A stretch of 47,715 bases of DNA from Planctomycetia bacterium (GTDB lineage Bacteria; Planctomycetota; Phycisphaerae; Phycisphaerales; SM1A02): assembly GCA_005787685.1 (NCBI GenBank), contig SYAC01000027.1, forward strand, positions 1-47,715. The letters run 5' to 3'. A program made the position numbers and the translations under genes. Each line of letters opens with the position of its first letter. Position 1 is the stretch's first letter. This document shows, in pieces, positions 36,237 through 46,600 of the stretch. Below the pieces are notes generated by a model. The model was not told the origin of the DNA. It ran no database searches and saw nothing but the letters and a program-made list of their open reading frames with translations.

Positions 36237-37364
36237 TTATTTGCGGTTTCGCTTTTGGACGCCAAATTGGTTGCCTAACCAACCACGGCGCCAAAACACA
36301 ATCAAAAAAGTCGCCGCCACCATGAACATCAATCCCAATGCGAATGGATAGCCGTACGCCCATTTCAGTTCGGGCATGTTCCACTTGCTTTCCAAGTCAA
36401 AGTTCATTCCATAAATACTGGCGATGGCTCCCACGGGAATAAATATGGTCGCGACCACGGTGAGGAATTTATTGACTTCGCCCAGTCGATTGTTGGCGGA
36501 ATTTAAATACAACTCCATCAAATCGCTCGCCATCATGCGATCGGTTTCAATTAAATCCATCAGGCGCGCAACATGGTCGGCGGCATCGCGCAAGTAGGGG
36601 CGCAACTCTTGTCCCCAGACTTGCTCCAGAGTGCTCATGGTCATAATCGCGTCGCGCATGGGCCACACGGCGCGGCGCACGCGCATTAAATTGACTTTCA
36701 CCTCGCGAATATCAAAGATTTGTGAATTCTTAGAGTCCTGCATAATGCGCTCCTCGAGTTCATCAAGTGAATCCCCCATCACGCTGACAATTGGAAAGAA
36801 GGCGTCAATGACCGTGTCTACCAAGGCGTACGCCAAATACGCCGCGTTGCTGTTGCGCACACGCCCCTTTTTTTGGCGGATTCTATTGCGAATCACTTCT
36901 AGGCAGTCCCCAAGCGCGGTCGCCTGAAAGCTCACCACAAAGCGTTCTCCCAAATATAAACTCAATTGCTCAGTGGTGAATTCATGGTTGTGATTCATGG
37001 GATTCGGCATGGGCACCACAATAAATGTGGCCTTATCATCGTATTGTTCAACCTTGGCGCGCTGCGAGGGGTCGGTGATGTCCTCCAAGACCAGTGGATG
37101 AATATTAAAAATTTGGGCAATGGATCTCAGCGTGGCCTCGTCCCCAAAGCCATCCACATTCAGCCAAATCAGCGGCCAGTTCCGCATGAACTCTTGGATC
37201 TCGTCCGTATGCGTCAGCGTTTTCTCTTGAAAGCCTTCGGGCGAGTAACCAAACACCGTCATCACGGGCTTGGCAAATTCGGGATGAATAAGCAGAGTGC
37301 CCGGAGGAAGATTGAGATTTGGCATGACCGACTCGTTGTCGCTTCTTTTAGAGAAGATCCGCAT
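36237..37364 (-). CDS. corA: CorA-type magnesium/cobalt transporter
   Basis: A 375-residue pentameric-channel subunit. The N-terminal about 290 residues are the cytoplasmic funnel with HPLVLEDI and the long helix. Two C-terminal membrane helices follow (about 298-318 and 338-360), separated by the essential selectivity motif YGMNF (318-322). A basic tail (KRNRK) ends the protein. The start is the ATG at 37364; an internal ATG at 37325 is possible. It lies 115 bases upstream of the AAA gene and is probably a separate unit. A magnesium transporter next to a chelatase-like AAA gene is suggestive but not evidence of a shared role. Confidence 0.94.
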   Translation of the reverse strand: MRIFSKRSDNESVMPNLNLPPGTLLIHPEFAKPVMTVFGYSPEGFQEKTLTHTDEIQEFMRNWPLIWLNVDGFGDEATLRSIAQIFNIHPLVLEDITDPSQRAKVEQYDDKATFIVVPMPNPMNHNHEFTTEQLSLYLGERFVVSFQATALGDCLEVIRNRIRQKKGRVRNSNAAYLAYALVDTVIDAFFPIVSVMGDSLDELEERIMQDSKNSQIFDIREVKVNLMRVRRAVWPMRDAIMTMSTLEQVWGQELRPYLRDAADHVARLMDLIETDRMMASDLMELYLNSANNRLGEVNKFLTVVATIFIPVGAIASIYGMNFDLESKWNMPELKWAYGYPFALGLMFMVAATFLIVFWRRGWLGNQFGVQKRNRK

Positions 37365-37391
37365 GGCTACAGGCTAACTGCGCAAGTGCAA

Positions 37392-37844
37392 TCACTCAAT
37401 CACTTGCGAGGTGCTTTTCCAAATCAAATGAATCATGGCTAGGGCCACCGCCGCGCGCGCGCTCCAGGCCATGGTGCGGATCCAATTGGTGTCAACTAAT
37501 TGGGAGTGCGCTTGGGCGTTGAATCCCTGCGAAAGTCGGCTGTGTAACGGCACTTGCAGCGCGAAGGTGCTGATCCAAATCACCGCAACCAACGCTAGTC
37601 CGCTCCACGCCAACCATGCGGGAATGCTGGGTGGTCGCCACGCCACAATCAGTACGCTGCAAGCTAGTTCAATCAACATTGGAACAGCCACGATGGGCGT
37701 GATCCAGCGCGCATGCAGGCGCTCATAGTCAACAAATGATTCGCTGCCAACCTTGCCCATGAGTGGATAGTGCACAATTTGAATAAGCCAAATGAGACCC
37801 ATGAGATACAGCGAGGCGGCAGCTTGAACAAGAAGAAGTGGCAT
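37392..37844 (-). CDS. Small integral membrane protein, four predicted helices, unknown function
   Basis: A 150-residue protein with hydrophobic helices at about 3-25, 52-72, 78-98 and 122-140. Between the first two is a conserved-looking segment IVHYPLMGKVG, then FVDYERLHARWI and PMLIE. The mixture of His, Tyr and Arg on one side of the membrane suggests a functional face, but I know no catalytic family with certainty; it resembles the loosely described DUF1772-like four-helix membrane proteins. The ATG at 37844 is used instead of a TTG at 37862. It precedes corA by 27 bases and may be co-transcribed with it. An inverted repeat lies upstream. Confidence 0.65.
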   Translation of the reverse strand: MPLLLVQAAASLYLMGLIWLIQIVHYPLMGKVGSESFVDYERLHARWITPIVAVPMLIELACSVLIVAWRPPSIPAWLAWSGLALVAVIWISTFALQVPLHSRLSQGFNAQAHSQLVDTNWIRTMAWSARAAVALAMIHLIWKSTSQVIE

Positions 37845-37874
37845 GATTTTGCAGTTCGTCAAATGATGTGGTTT

Positions 37875-37890
37875 CGATTCACATGAATCG
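37875..37890. other. Perfect inverted repeat upstream of the small membrane protein gene
   Basis: The arms CGATTC and GAATCG enclose ACAT, 30 bases before the ATG at 37844. It could be an operator or a small hairpin. Nothing in the window identifies a regulator. Confidence 0.3.
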
Positions 37891-38005
37891 GAGAGAGATT
37901 CAAGATTGAGCCGAAGCAGTGTGTAGATTATATGAATTTGCCAGCGCCATTTGCGTGATCAGCGATTCCTCATGCCAATCATGCGTTGGGCATGAACGCA
38001 TGCTC

Positions 38006-38488
38006 TCATGCCACCACGAAAAATTGCAACGCGTCGGTCGCAGTGTCTAGCAACGCAACCGTGAATTCGCTGGCGCGGTGCAGCGCGCCGGGATTGATAA
38101 TGCGCGTGGCTCCCGCACGCTCGTCGCGGCAAACATGCGTGTGTCCATGCAGTAGATAATTCACGCCCTCGTTCAACGCCGCCGTAACGCAAGCCGAATC
38201 ATGTCCATGCGTCATGGCAAATGTGCGGCCATCACAAGCAAAGCGCGCCAGTGGATGTTGGACAAGCACCCCCAAGCCAAGCGCGTAGCGGCGTAGAACC
38301 CGCCAGTCGGGATCGCAATTTCCAAACACCAGATGTGTTTGAATTCCCGCAAATTGATCCAGCACTTGCTCAGTTTCGATATCGCCGCAGTGGGCCAACA
38401 CATTGGCGCCGTTGGCAAGCAGCAATTGCACAGCGTTGCGCGTGCGTTGGTGTTGGCCGTGGCTGTCTGAAAGAATGCCAAGTTTCAC
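38006..38488 (-). CDS. YfcE/MJ0936-type metallophosphoesterase
   Basis: A 160-residue calcineurin-like phosphodiesterase with the complete metal-binding set: SDSHG near residue 7, GDIE, GNCD, THGHD and GHTH, followed by NPGA. Family members hydrolyse phosphodiesters such as cyclic nucleotides or test substrates; the natural substrate is generally unclear. It starts at GTG (38488) with no clear ribosome site, and diverges from gltX with 53 bases between. A perfect 7-bp hairpin (37981-37987 with 37995-38001) lies just after its stop but has no T tract. Confidence 0.88.
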   Translation of the reverse strand: MKLGILSDSHGQHQRTRNAVQLLLANGANVLAHCGDIETEQVLDQFAGIQTHLVFGNCDPDWRVLRRYALGLGVLVQHPLARFACDGRTFAMTHGHDSACVTAALNEGVNYLLHGHTHVCRDERAGATRIINPGALHRASEFTVALLDTATDALQFFVVA

Positions 38489-38541
38489 GCACGCATGGTG
38501 GCGTGAAAGTGGATGGGTGGCAAGTTGGTTAGGATTTGCGT

Positions 38542-40212
38542 ATGACTCATACGCTTACGCTTCGAACCCGTTTTGCCCCCAGTCCCAGCGGTCATCTGCA
38601 TGTGGGCGGCGCACGAACCGCGCTTTTGAACTGGGCCTACGCGCGAGGACGCGGCGGGAAATTTATTCTTCGCATTGAGGACACCGATCAAAAGCGATCC
38701 AGCGACGCAGCCAGCGTTGGCTTTTTGAAAGACTTGAAGTGGCTGGGTATAGATTGGAATGAAGGACCAGAGTTTCAAGGCTGTGGCGGCGGGGAGTTTG
38801 GTTCTTACTTTCAAAGCGAGCGCCTTGATATTTACAACAAGTATTTAGAACAACTTGTACAACAAGGAAAAGCCTATTACGCCTTTGACACCACGGAAGA
38901 ACTTGACGCCGCGCGCAGGGAATCCAAGGCGCGTAACCAGGCCTATCGCTATGACCGAACTCGCGCCGACGCGATCGCGCCCGCGCAAGTTCAAGCGTGG
39001 TTGAAGGAGGCTAAACCCGCGGTGATTCGATTCAAAACGCCCGCGGGCGCCATCACCATTCACGATGAAATTTTAGGCGACGCAACCTTGCCCGCTGGAG
39101 AGGTGGACGACTTTGTCATTCGCAAGGCCGATGGATTTCCGACCTATCACTTTGCCGTTGTGGTGGACGATGAATTGATGGGCGTGACCACGGTGCTTCG
39201 TGCGCAGGAGCATTTCAACAACACCGCCAAGCACATTGTGTTGCAAGACGCGCTTGGATTTCGCCGCCCAACCTATGGGCATTTGCCGTTGATCTTCAAT
39301 CCCGATGGCAGCAAGATGAGCAAGCGTGACAAGGACAAAGCCTTGCGCAAGGCGGCGCAGGATAAAAAATTGACCGCGCCTCCACCCAACACCGTGGACG
39401 CCGCGCGCTTTAGCGCGTGGTTGGGCGACAAAAATTCCCAACTTGATTTCGCCCAAGCCACCGCAATGGCCGCTGCGCTGAATATTGAGCTTCCAGAAAT
39501 CAATGTTGATGATTTCCGCCGTTCCGGCTATTTGCCGCAAGTTTTGTGCAATTTTCTTGCGCTCAATGGATGGGGTCCAGGCAACGACTTGGAGAAGTTT
39601 GACAACGCCTATTTGTGCGCCCACTTCGCGCTGGAGCGCGTGCAGAAAACTGCGGCCAAGTTTGACCGCATGAAATTGCTGTCATTTAATTTGGACGCCA
39701 TTCAAAAGATGTCGCGCCAGGAGTTTGGTGCGATGGTCAAGGCCCACGGCGAGATCTACCACCCAGAGTTCATGAAAAAAATCACCGCCACGCAATTTGA
39801 TTTGCTCGTGGCGGCAAGCCATGAGCGCAGCAAGACCTTGGACGAGTTGTTTCGCGGCAATCGCTGGCTCGCGCTAAGCGACCAAGACCTGACTTGGGAG
39901 AAGTCCAAGCAAGTAGAGAAGGCGTTGTATTCAGGAACCCCAAGCGGATTGGATCGCCTGAAGGAACTACGCGGAGTTCTTGCAGAGGTGGCGACATGGA
40001 CGCCAACCGGCATAGAGGAGTCCATCCGGCAGTGGGCCACAACCGTTGGACTGGCGGAGCAAATTGGCCAGATCGCGCAACCACTGCGAGTGGGAGTCAC
40101 GGGCTCCACCATTAGCCCGCCCATCTTTGACACGCTTGCCATTCTTGGAAAATCCAGCGCGCTTGCCAGAATTGATCGGTGTCTGCAAGAATTTGCTCCA
40201 GCAAAAACTTGA
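38542..40212 (+). CDS. gltX: Glutamyl-tRNA synthetase
   Basis: A 556-residue class I synthetase that charges tRNA-Glu. The first signature is APSPSGHLHVGGART (HIGH variant HVGG), followed by LRIEDTDQKRS, GPEFQ and YHFAVVVDDELMGVTTVLRAQEH. The second signature is KMSKRDK (near 258). After it comes an insertion of about 60 residues (rich in Lys and Ala, including WLGDKNSQLDFAQ) before RRSGYLPQVLCNFLALNGW, which in most GluRS proteins follows at once. The total is therefore longer than the usual 470 to 490. AGGA lies seven bases before the ATG at 38542. tRNA-Val follows 28 bases after the stop. Confidence 0.95.
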   Translation: MTHTLTLRTRFAPSPSGHLHVGGARTALLNWAYARGRGGKFILRIEDTDQKRSSDAASVGFLKDLKWLGIDWNEGPEFQGCGGGEFGSYFQSERLDIYNKYLEQLVQQGKAYYAFDTTEELDAARRESKARNQAYRYDRTRADAIAPAQVQAWLKEAKPAVIRFKTPAGAITIHDEILGDATLPAGEVDDFVIRKADGFPTYHFAVVVDDELMGVTTVLRAQEHFNNTAKHIVLQDALGFRRPTYGHLPLIFNPDGSKMSKRDKDKALRKAAQDKKLTAPPPNTVDAARFSAWLGDKNSQLDFAQATAMAAALNIELPEINVDDFRRSGYLPQVLCNFLALNGWGPGNDLEKFDNAYLCAHFALERVQKTAAKFDRMKLLSFNLDAIQKMSRQEFGAMVKAHGEIYHPEFMKKITATQFDLLVAASHERSKTLDELFRGNRWLALSDQDLTWEKSKQVEKALYSGTPSGLDRLKELRGVLAEVATWTPTGIEESIRQWATTVGLAEQIGQIAQPLRVGVTGSTISPPIFDTLAILGKSSALARIDRCLQEFAPAKT

Positions 40213-40240
40213 CGTAGAATGGCGTATACTGTTTTTTCAC

Positions 40241-40314
40241 GGACTGTTGGCGCAGTTGGCTAGCGCGTCTCCATGACACGGAGAAGGTCACTGGTTCGAG
40301 CCCAGTACAGTCCA
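40241..40314 (+). tRNA. tRNA-Val (anticodon GAC)
   Basis: A 74-base cloverleaf with acceptor arms GGACTGT/ACAGTCC and discriminator A, a D arm with GCGCAGTTGGCTAGCGC, an anticodon stem TCTCC/GGAGA with loop ATGACAC (anticodon GAC) and a T arm with GGTTCGAGCC. CCA is not encoded; TTTTTT follows at once and may end transcription. A TATACT box at 40225-40230 sits ten bases before the 5' end and could be the -10, though no well-spaced -35 is visible. Confidence 0.95.
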
Positions 40315-40638
40315 TTTTTTCGCGTATGAAGGAATTCGTTTGTGCAGTCGATACGAAAATTCCTGGGCATGCTCGCAGGCTTTATCGAGTTGGCTCGCCA
40401 CTTTGTGACCGACGGCGGCTTCGCTTTACAAACGACGCATGAATCCCAAATTTGCAACGACAAATGCAAGCCAAATGAAAGAGCGCCGCGCTTATCTGGC
40501 TGCCCTATGTTCGTGTCCATAACAATGGGGCTTTCATTCAAAAAAGGCAATAATTTGCAATTTTTCGCAGATTGGGGCATATAAATACATCTTGGTTGTC
40601 GTATCTTATTAAGAGACCTAATTGGAGATATCGCGCTC
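40315..40638. other. Intergenic region before the giant surface-protein gene
   Basis: These 324 bases begin with the T run after tRNA-Val. TATAAA at 40580-40585 may be part of the promoter of the large gene, with TTGCAA 19 bases upstream, a spacing longer than ideal. A plus-strand frame of 80 codons (40342-40584) has no ribosome site or family signature, and I do not call it. Confidence 0.35.
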
Positions 40639-43600
40639 ATGGTAGCTCAGGCGAAAAAACAGTTTCGACAAGCCTTTCTCAGTTTCACATTGCTGTGCTT
40701 GTGCGCTGTGGTTCAAGCTTGGGCCGTTGAAGAATCACAGAAGAAAAATTCTTCAGGAGTTGCTCGAACTGCGGCGCAGACATCCGATCGCACGATTTCA
40801 AATACGATTCCTTCGGAAGTTCCACCGCAACAAATTGGCCAATACAGCGTCAGCGACCTGGATGGCAACGGTGAAATTGACACGGGCGACATCAGTTTGT
40901 TGTTGTTAAAATTGTCGGGTCTAACAACTGACACTGGCGATATCAGCTTGTCGTTGCTGAACATGTCGAGTGAAATAAACGATTCGCCTGATACCACCGT
41001 TATTGATATTGCGGACACGACGAATACTTTTTCTCTCGCTGCTTCAGCGGCTGGCGTCCAAGGCTTGCATGCCAAGAATTACTTGCTAGACATAAGCGGC
41101 AATGCCGCGTCTGGCAACAACGCTCACTACAGCGTCATGGATGTCTATGTGAAGTTTAATTCGGCCGTTGGTGTAGGCTCTGCCGGCGAGCGTGTTGTGA
41201 GCTTCTTTGGTCAAGCCACCACGGATACTGCAACATTTGGCGTGAACAAAAGCGCGAAATATGTCAACAGCGCAAATCTTGCCTTTCAACACAGCAACAC
41301 AAGTTGGATGCCAAGCACCAGCGCAAATGGTGGAACAGGCAACAACACATGGGATTCATATGTAGGTGTTGGCAATCGCACCCAAGGCGCGGGCAATACG
41401 CTTGGGGTCACGCCTGATATTTATTTCACCAATCCAAACGCAAATGTTGCTCAAATTGTTGGTGGATCGAGCGGACAAATCTTTGTAGGTGGAGGTTGGT
41501 ATCAAACTAACCCAACCGACACAGGCTTTGAAACCAACGCCAGCGCGTATGCCGACAAGTTGATCATGATTGGTCGCTTTACTCTAAAAATAAGCGACAT
41601 TTTGGCTAGCAGCGACCCAAACAATGTCAAGATGATTGTGTGGGGCAACACCACTGGTAAAACAACTGCTCAAACTGGTGGAACCACCTTGTACACAGTT
41701 TCAAGTATTAATTTGAAAAGTGACGCGCAAACCAAGTACACCACGCAAGGCAAGACTTGGATATTCGATTCCACATTTGAAGGAAATCCAGGGCAAACAC
41801 CTTGGACATTCGCAACCAACAATGTATCAGTGCCAAGCAATCTTGTCGCGAGCAGCGGATTATATGGTGACCGCATTGACTTGCAGTGGACCACAATTTC
41901 CAATGCAACTGGCTACGAAGTGTGGCGCTCTGACACAGGAGAATCAAGCACCTACAATCAAATTGCCAGTGTCAATACCAACACGGGTTCGTACTCCGAC
42001 ACCACCCCACAATCAAACATTACGTACCACTACAAAGTTCGCGCCGTCGATGGAACATTGTTTTCCAATGTGGCAACGGGCTTTACATCAATTCCTGCGC
42101 CAACGGCCGTAGCTGCGAGCGATGGAACATTCACCGACAAAGTGCAAGTGTCCTGGAACGAAGTCTCAGGCGCTGGCTCATACGATATTTTTCGCGACGG
42201 ACTAGACAAAGTGAGTTCCGTAGTTGTGACCAATGGGGGTACAGGCTATTCATTTGCCAATGTTAATTTTAATGGCGGCGGCGGGACGGGTGCCGCCGCA
42301 TCGGCAGTGGTCTCTGGCGGAGCGGTTATTTCGATCAACATAACCAACAAAGGGAGTAACTACACATCCAACCCAACTATCACATTCTCAGGGCCTAGTT
42401 CGGCAAGTGGCGCGCAAGCCACGGCCAGCCTTTCGATTGGTTCCGCCACGGCTCCCGCGACTACATTTAATGACATCAGCGCGATTCCAGGCACCAGTTC
42501 CACCTACTTTGTCAAAGCGGTGAAAGACGGGGTGTCAAGCGGAACCAACGGAAGCGATACCGGATTTCGTGCGCTGGCAACTCCAGCGCCGCCAACCGCG
42601 AGCGCTGGCGCGTTCACCGATGCAATTAAGGTGGAATGGGCAGCTGTAGTGGGCGCAACTGGCTACAACATCTATCGTGACAACGATATTCTCACGCCAG
42701 TTGGCTCAACAACAACATTGTTGAGTTTCAACGACACCAACGCACCTATCGCGAATACGCACACCTACCGCATCAAGGCCACTTCGGCGGTTACCGCAGG
42801 TCCGTTGAGTGGAAATTCAAATGTCAGTTGGGTTGGTATGGCGTCGCCTGCGTTGGGTTCGGTCAAGGCCACATATGGAACATATGCCGACAAAGTTGTG
42901 GTTTCGTGGGCAGCTGTGCCAGGCGCGCTTGAATATAAAATTTATCGAGGCGGTACAGTTGGCAACGGCATAACGATTGGCATTGTTCCGGCTTCAGAAC
43001 TTTCATTCAATGACACCACCGTGGCGGTTGCATCCGCATTCACATACAATGTGGCCGCCAGTAATGCGCAGGGATTTGGACCCGCAATGTCAAGCGCGGT
43101 GAGTGCGGGTATTCGCAATATCAGTCCTCCGCCAAATGTCGCCGCAAGCCGCGACATTGAAGATAAAATTGAAATCACTTGGGATTCAGCGCCTGGCGCA
43201 ACAGGCTACAACATTTACCGCAATGACAGCGCGGTGAGGATTGGATCCACTTCAGAAAATGGTGCAACCACATTTTCCGACTTCTCGGCGGCGAGCGCCA
43301 CGAATTATTCATACTTCGTGCGTGCGACCAATGGCGGCAAATCCTTAATTAGCGACCCAAGCCCCAGTGTCGACGGATTGCGCGGCACGAGCGTGCCAAC
43401 ACCAAGCATTACTTCTGTCAATCCAAACACGGGCGTATTGGCTGGCGGAACTCTGATCACGATTACTGGAACAAATCTCACAAGCGCAAGCGCGGTCACC
43501 ATAGGAGGGGTCAGCGCAACAAGCGTGACCGTTCTTTCGCCAACACAAATCACGGCGATCACGCCAAACTCAACCGCTGGCACCAAGGCTGTTGCCGTAT

Positions 43601-46600
43601 CAACTCCTGGTGGTAGCGCGTCTCTTGCGGGTGCGTTCACCTACACCAATACAACTTCCCTGCCAACCATTACTTCTGTTCATCCAACTTCTGGCACCAC
43701 AGCGGGTGGAACGCCAATCACGATCATGGGAACCAATCTAACTGGCGCAAGCGTAACTGTTGGCAGCTCTGCGGTGACCTTCGCCACCGTGACCGATACT
43801 CAAATCACCGCTCTCACGCCTGGGGGCGCAGCGGGAGTTGCCAACATTGTGGCCACCAATACGGCAGGCGCAGCCACGACCAACACATTTTCATATGTTG
43901 CGCCACCAACCATTACTTCCGTCAATCCCAATTTCTCATTTCTTGCCGGTGGAGGGACCACTACAATCACCGGGACTAATTTGCTTGGTGCGTCGGTGTC
44001 CATCAACGGCACTATTGCGACCATCACCAATAGGAGCGCAACTGAAATCACATTTGTAACGCCCGCGGGGTCCGCAGGAGCCAGGACGCTGTTGTTGGAC
44101 ACTGAGGTTGGTTCGGCTTCCTCAATCTACACCTACATTAACCCGCCAACAATCAGTGGTATTTCGCCAGAAAGTGGTCCATCAGACATCGCGACGCAGA
44201 TTACGATTACAGGTACTAACTTGACGGGCGCAACTGGTGTGACCATTGGGGGTAATTCCGCAACCGATTTTGTGTTGGTTTCAGCCACAAAAATTTTAGC
44301 CAAGGTTCCCATTGGGTTGTCTGGTGAGAAAGATGTCATCGTTGCTATACCTACAGGACCGGCAACCTTGAATGCGGGGTACACCTATTATTCACCGGTT
44401 GCGCCAACAATCTCATCGGTCAGCCCAAGCTTCGGACCAATATCTGGAGGAACCTCGCTTACATTGAGTGGAACCAAGTTCACGGGCGCAACTCAGGTGA
44501 CTATTGGTGGTGTGGAGTGCACAAGTGTTGTTGTAGTTTCAGCCACTTCGATCAATGCGATATCACCAGCTGGAACTGGTCAGAACAAAGATGTCACAGT
44601 AACCACGCCAAGTGGCTCTGCAACCAAGCTTGCCGGATTTGACTATATCGACACTTCTCTCCCAACCCTCATCAGCGTGAGTCCAAACTCTGGGCCATTA
44701 GCTGGCGCAACCGCCATCACCATCACCGGGACAAATTTGCTTGGAGCCAGCAGTGTGACGGTGGGCGGGGTTGCGGCCACGAACGTTAATGTTGTAAGTG
44801 CGACTTCCATCACGGCGGTGACGCCAGCGGGAACGGTCGGTGCCAAAGACCTTGTGGTCACTCTGACAGGGACAAACTTGACCAAAAGTGGCGCCTTCAC
44901 CTACAAAGAACCTGCCATTCCTGCGCCCACAATTTCAAATGTGAGCCCAGTATCTGGTCCAGTGAGTGGCGGCACTTCGATCACGATTACGGGCACCAAC
45001 TTCACCGGTGCAACTGGTGTGACCGTTGGCGGTGTGGCGGCCACGAGCGTTAATGTTGCAAGCGCGACTTCCATTACGGCGCTTACGCCAGCTGGAACTG
45101 AAGGCGCGCAAACTGTAGAGGTGACAACGCCTGGCGGAAGCGCATCCAAATCACTTGGCTTTACCTATAACACTTCTTTACCGACCTTAGCGGAGATCAG
45201 TCCAAACTCCGGACCAACTGCTGGCGGAGCCTCGATCACGATGAGTGGAACCAATCTTGCAGATGTCATTAGTGTGACTATTGGTGGATACGAATGCACA
45301 AGCGTTGTGGCCGCCGCCACGCAAGTGACTGCTCAGACCCCAGCAAATAGTGCTGGTGCAAAAACGGTTGTGCTTACTACGAGTGGCGGCTTGAGCTTGT
45401 CTGCGGCAGTTGCGTACACCTATTTTTCCGTGCCAGCCATCTCAACGGTGACACCATTCACTGGAGGGACCTCGGGTGGGACATTAGTGGCTATTGCGGG
45501 AACAAATTTAACTGGCACGACTAGTGTGACCTTTGGCGATGTTGCGGCGACAAGTTTCACCGTGGTTTCTACAAATTCAATTACGGCGATCACGCCCGCC
45601 GCGAGCGCGGGCGTTGTCTCTATTGTGGTGACCACCTCTGGTGGTATCGCCACAAAATCGAGTTCTTACACCTATACCGATATTGCTCCAGCCATTACAA
45701 ATATTTTGCCAAGCGAAGGTTCAACGAATGGTGGTGACTCTATTACAATTACGGGCGTCAATTTGGATGGCCAAGTCAGTGTGACGATTGGTGGAGTTGA
45801 TGCACAAGTTCTAGACAACAATTCGACGAGTATTACTTGTCAATCACCCAATTCGACCACTCCGGGTGCCAAAGATGTTGTGGTGACCACGCCCAACGGC
45901 GTTGTCACCAAGGTCGCTGGATTTTCTTATTACACCCAAAGCGCCATACCCACCATCACCTCGGTTAGTCCAACCACTGGAATTACTTTTGGTGGAACTC
46001 CTTTCACGATCAATGGAACTTTGTTGGCAGGAACAACTGGAGTAACCGTGGGTGGAGTTGCGGCGACAAATGTGGTTGCGATATCTGCCACCCAAGTCAC
46101 CGCGGTCTCGCCTGCGGGAGAAGTGGGGGCCAAACCAGTCGTGGTGACCACGACCAACGGCACCTCCACCAGCAGTAAGACATTCACTTATACCGACTTT
46201 AATTTGAGTCCAATATTTGGACCAACAGCTGGCGGAACCGCCATCACCATCACTGGCAGCAACTTTACCAACGAAACGGAAGTGACTGTTGGTGGTAATG
46301 CCGTGACCAACAAGATTCTTGTTTCTTCAACCAAGATTGTCGCGGTCACGCCGCAGAACAACTCTATTGGTGACGTGAATGTCGTTGTAACTTTCCCTGG
46401 ATTGGGATCCATGACCAAGACGAATGGATTTAAATACTTCAACACTCCACCAAGCATTACCTCGATTGAGCCAAATTTTGGAAAGATTTCTGGTAGTACT
46501 TCTTTTACAATTTTCGGAGGCAATTTCGGAACCGTTCTGACTGGAACGACGGTGACCGTTGGCGGTACGGCGGCGACCATCTCACTCATTAACGCAACTT

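Noticed and set aside
37981-38001. Perfect 7-bp hairpin after the YfcE-like gene as a terminator
   Set aside because: No T tract follows on either strand, so it is noted only in the gene entry.
40342-40584. Plus-strand frame of 80 codons between tRNA-Val and the giant gene
   Set aside because: GTG start without a ribosome site, ordinary composition, no family match, and it overlaps the likely promoter of the giant gene.
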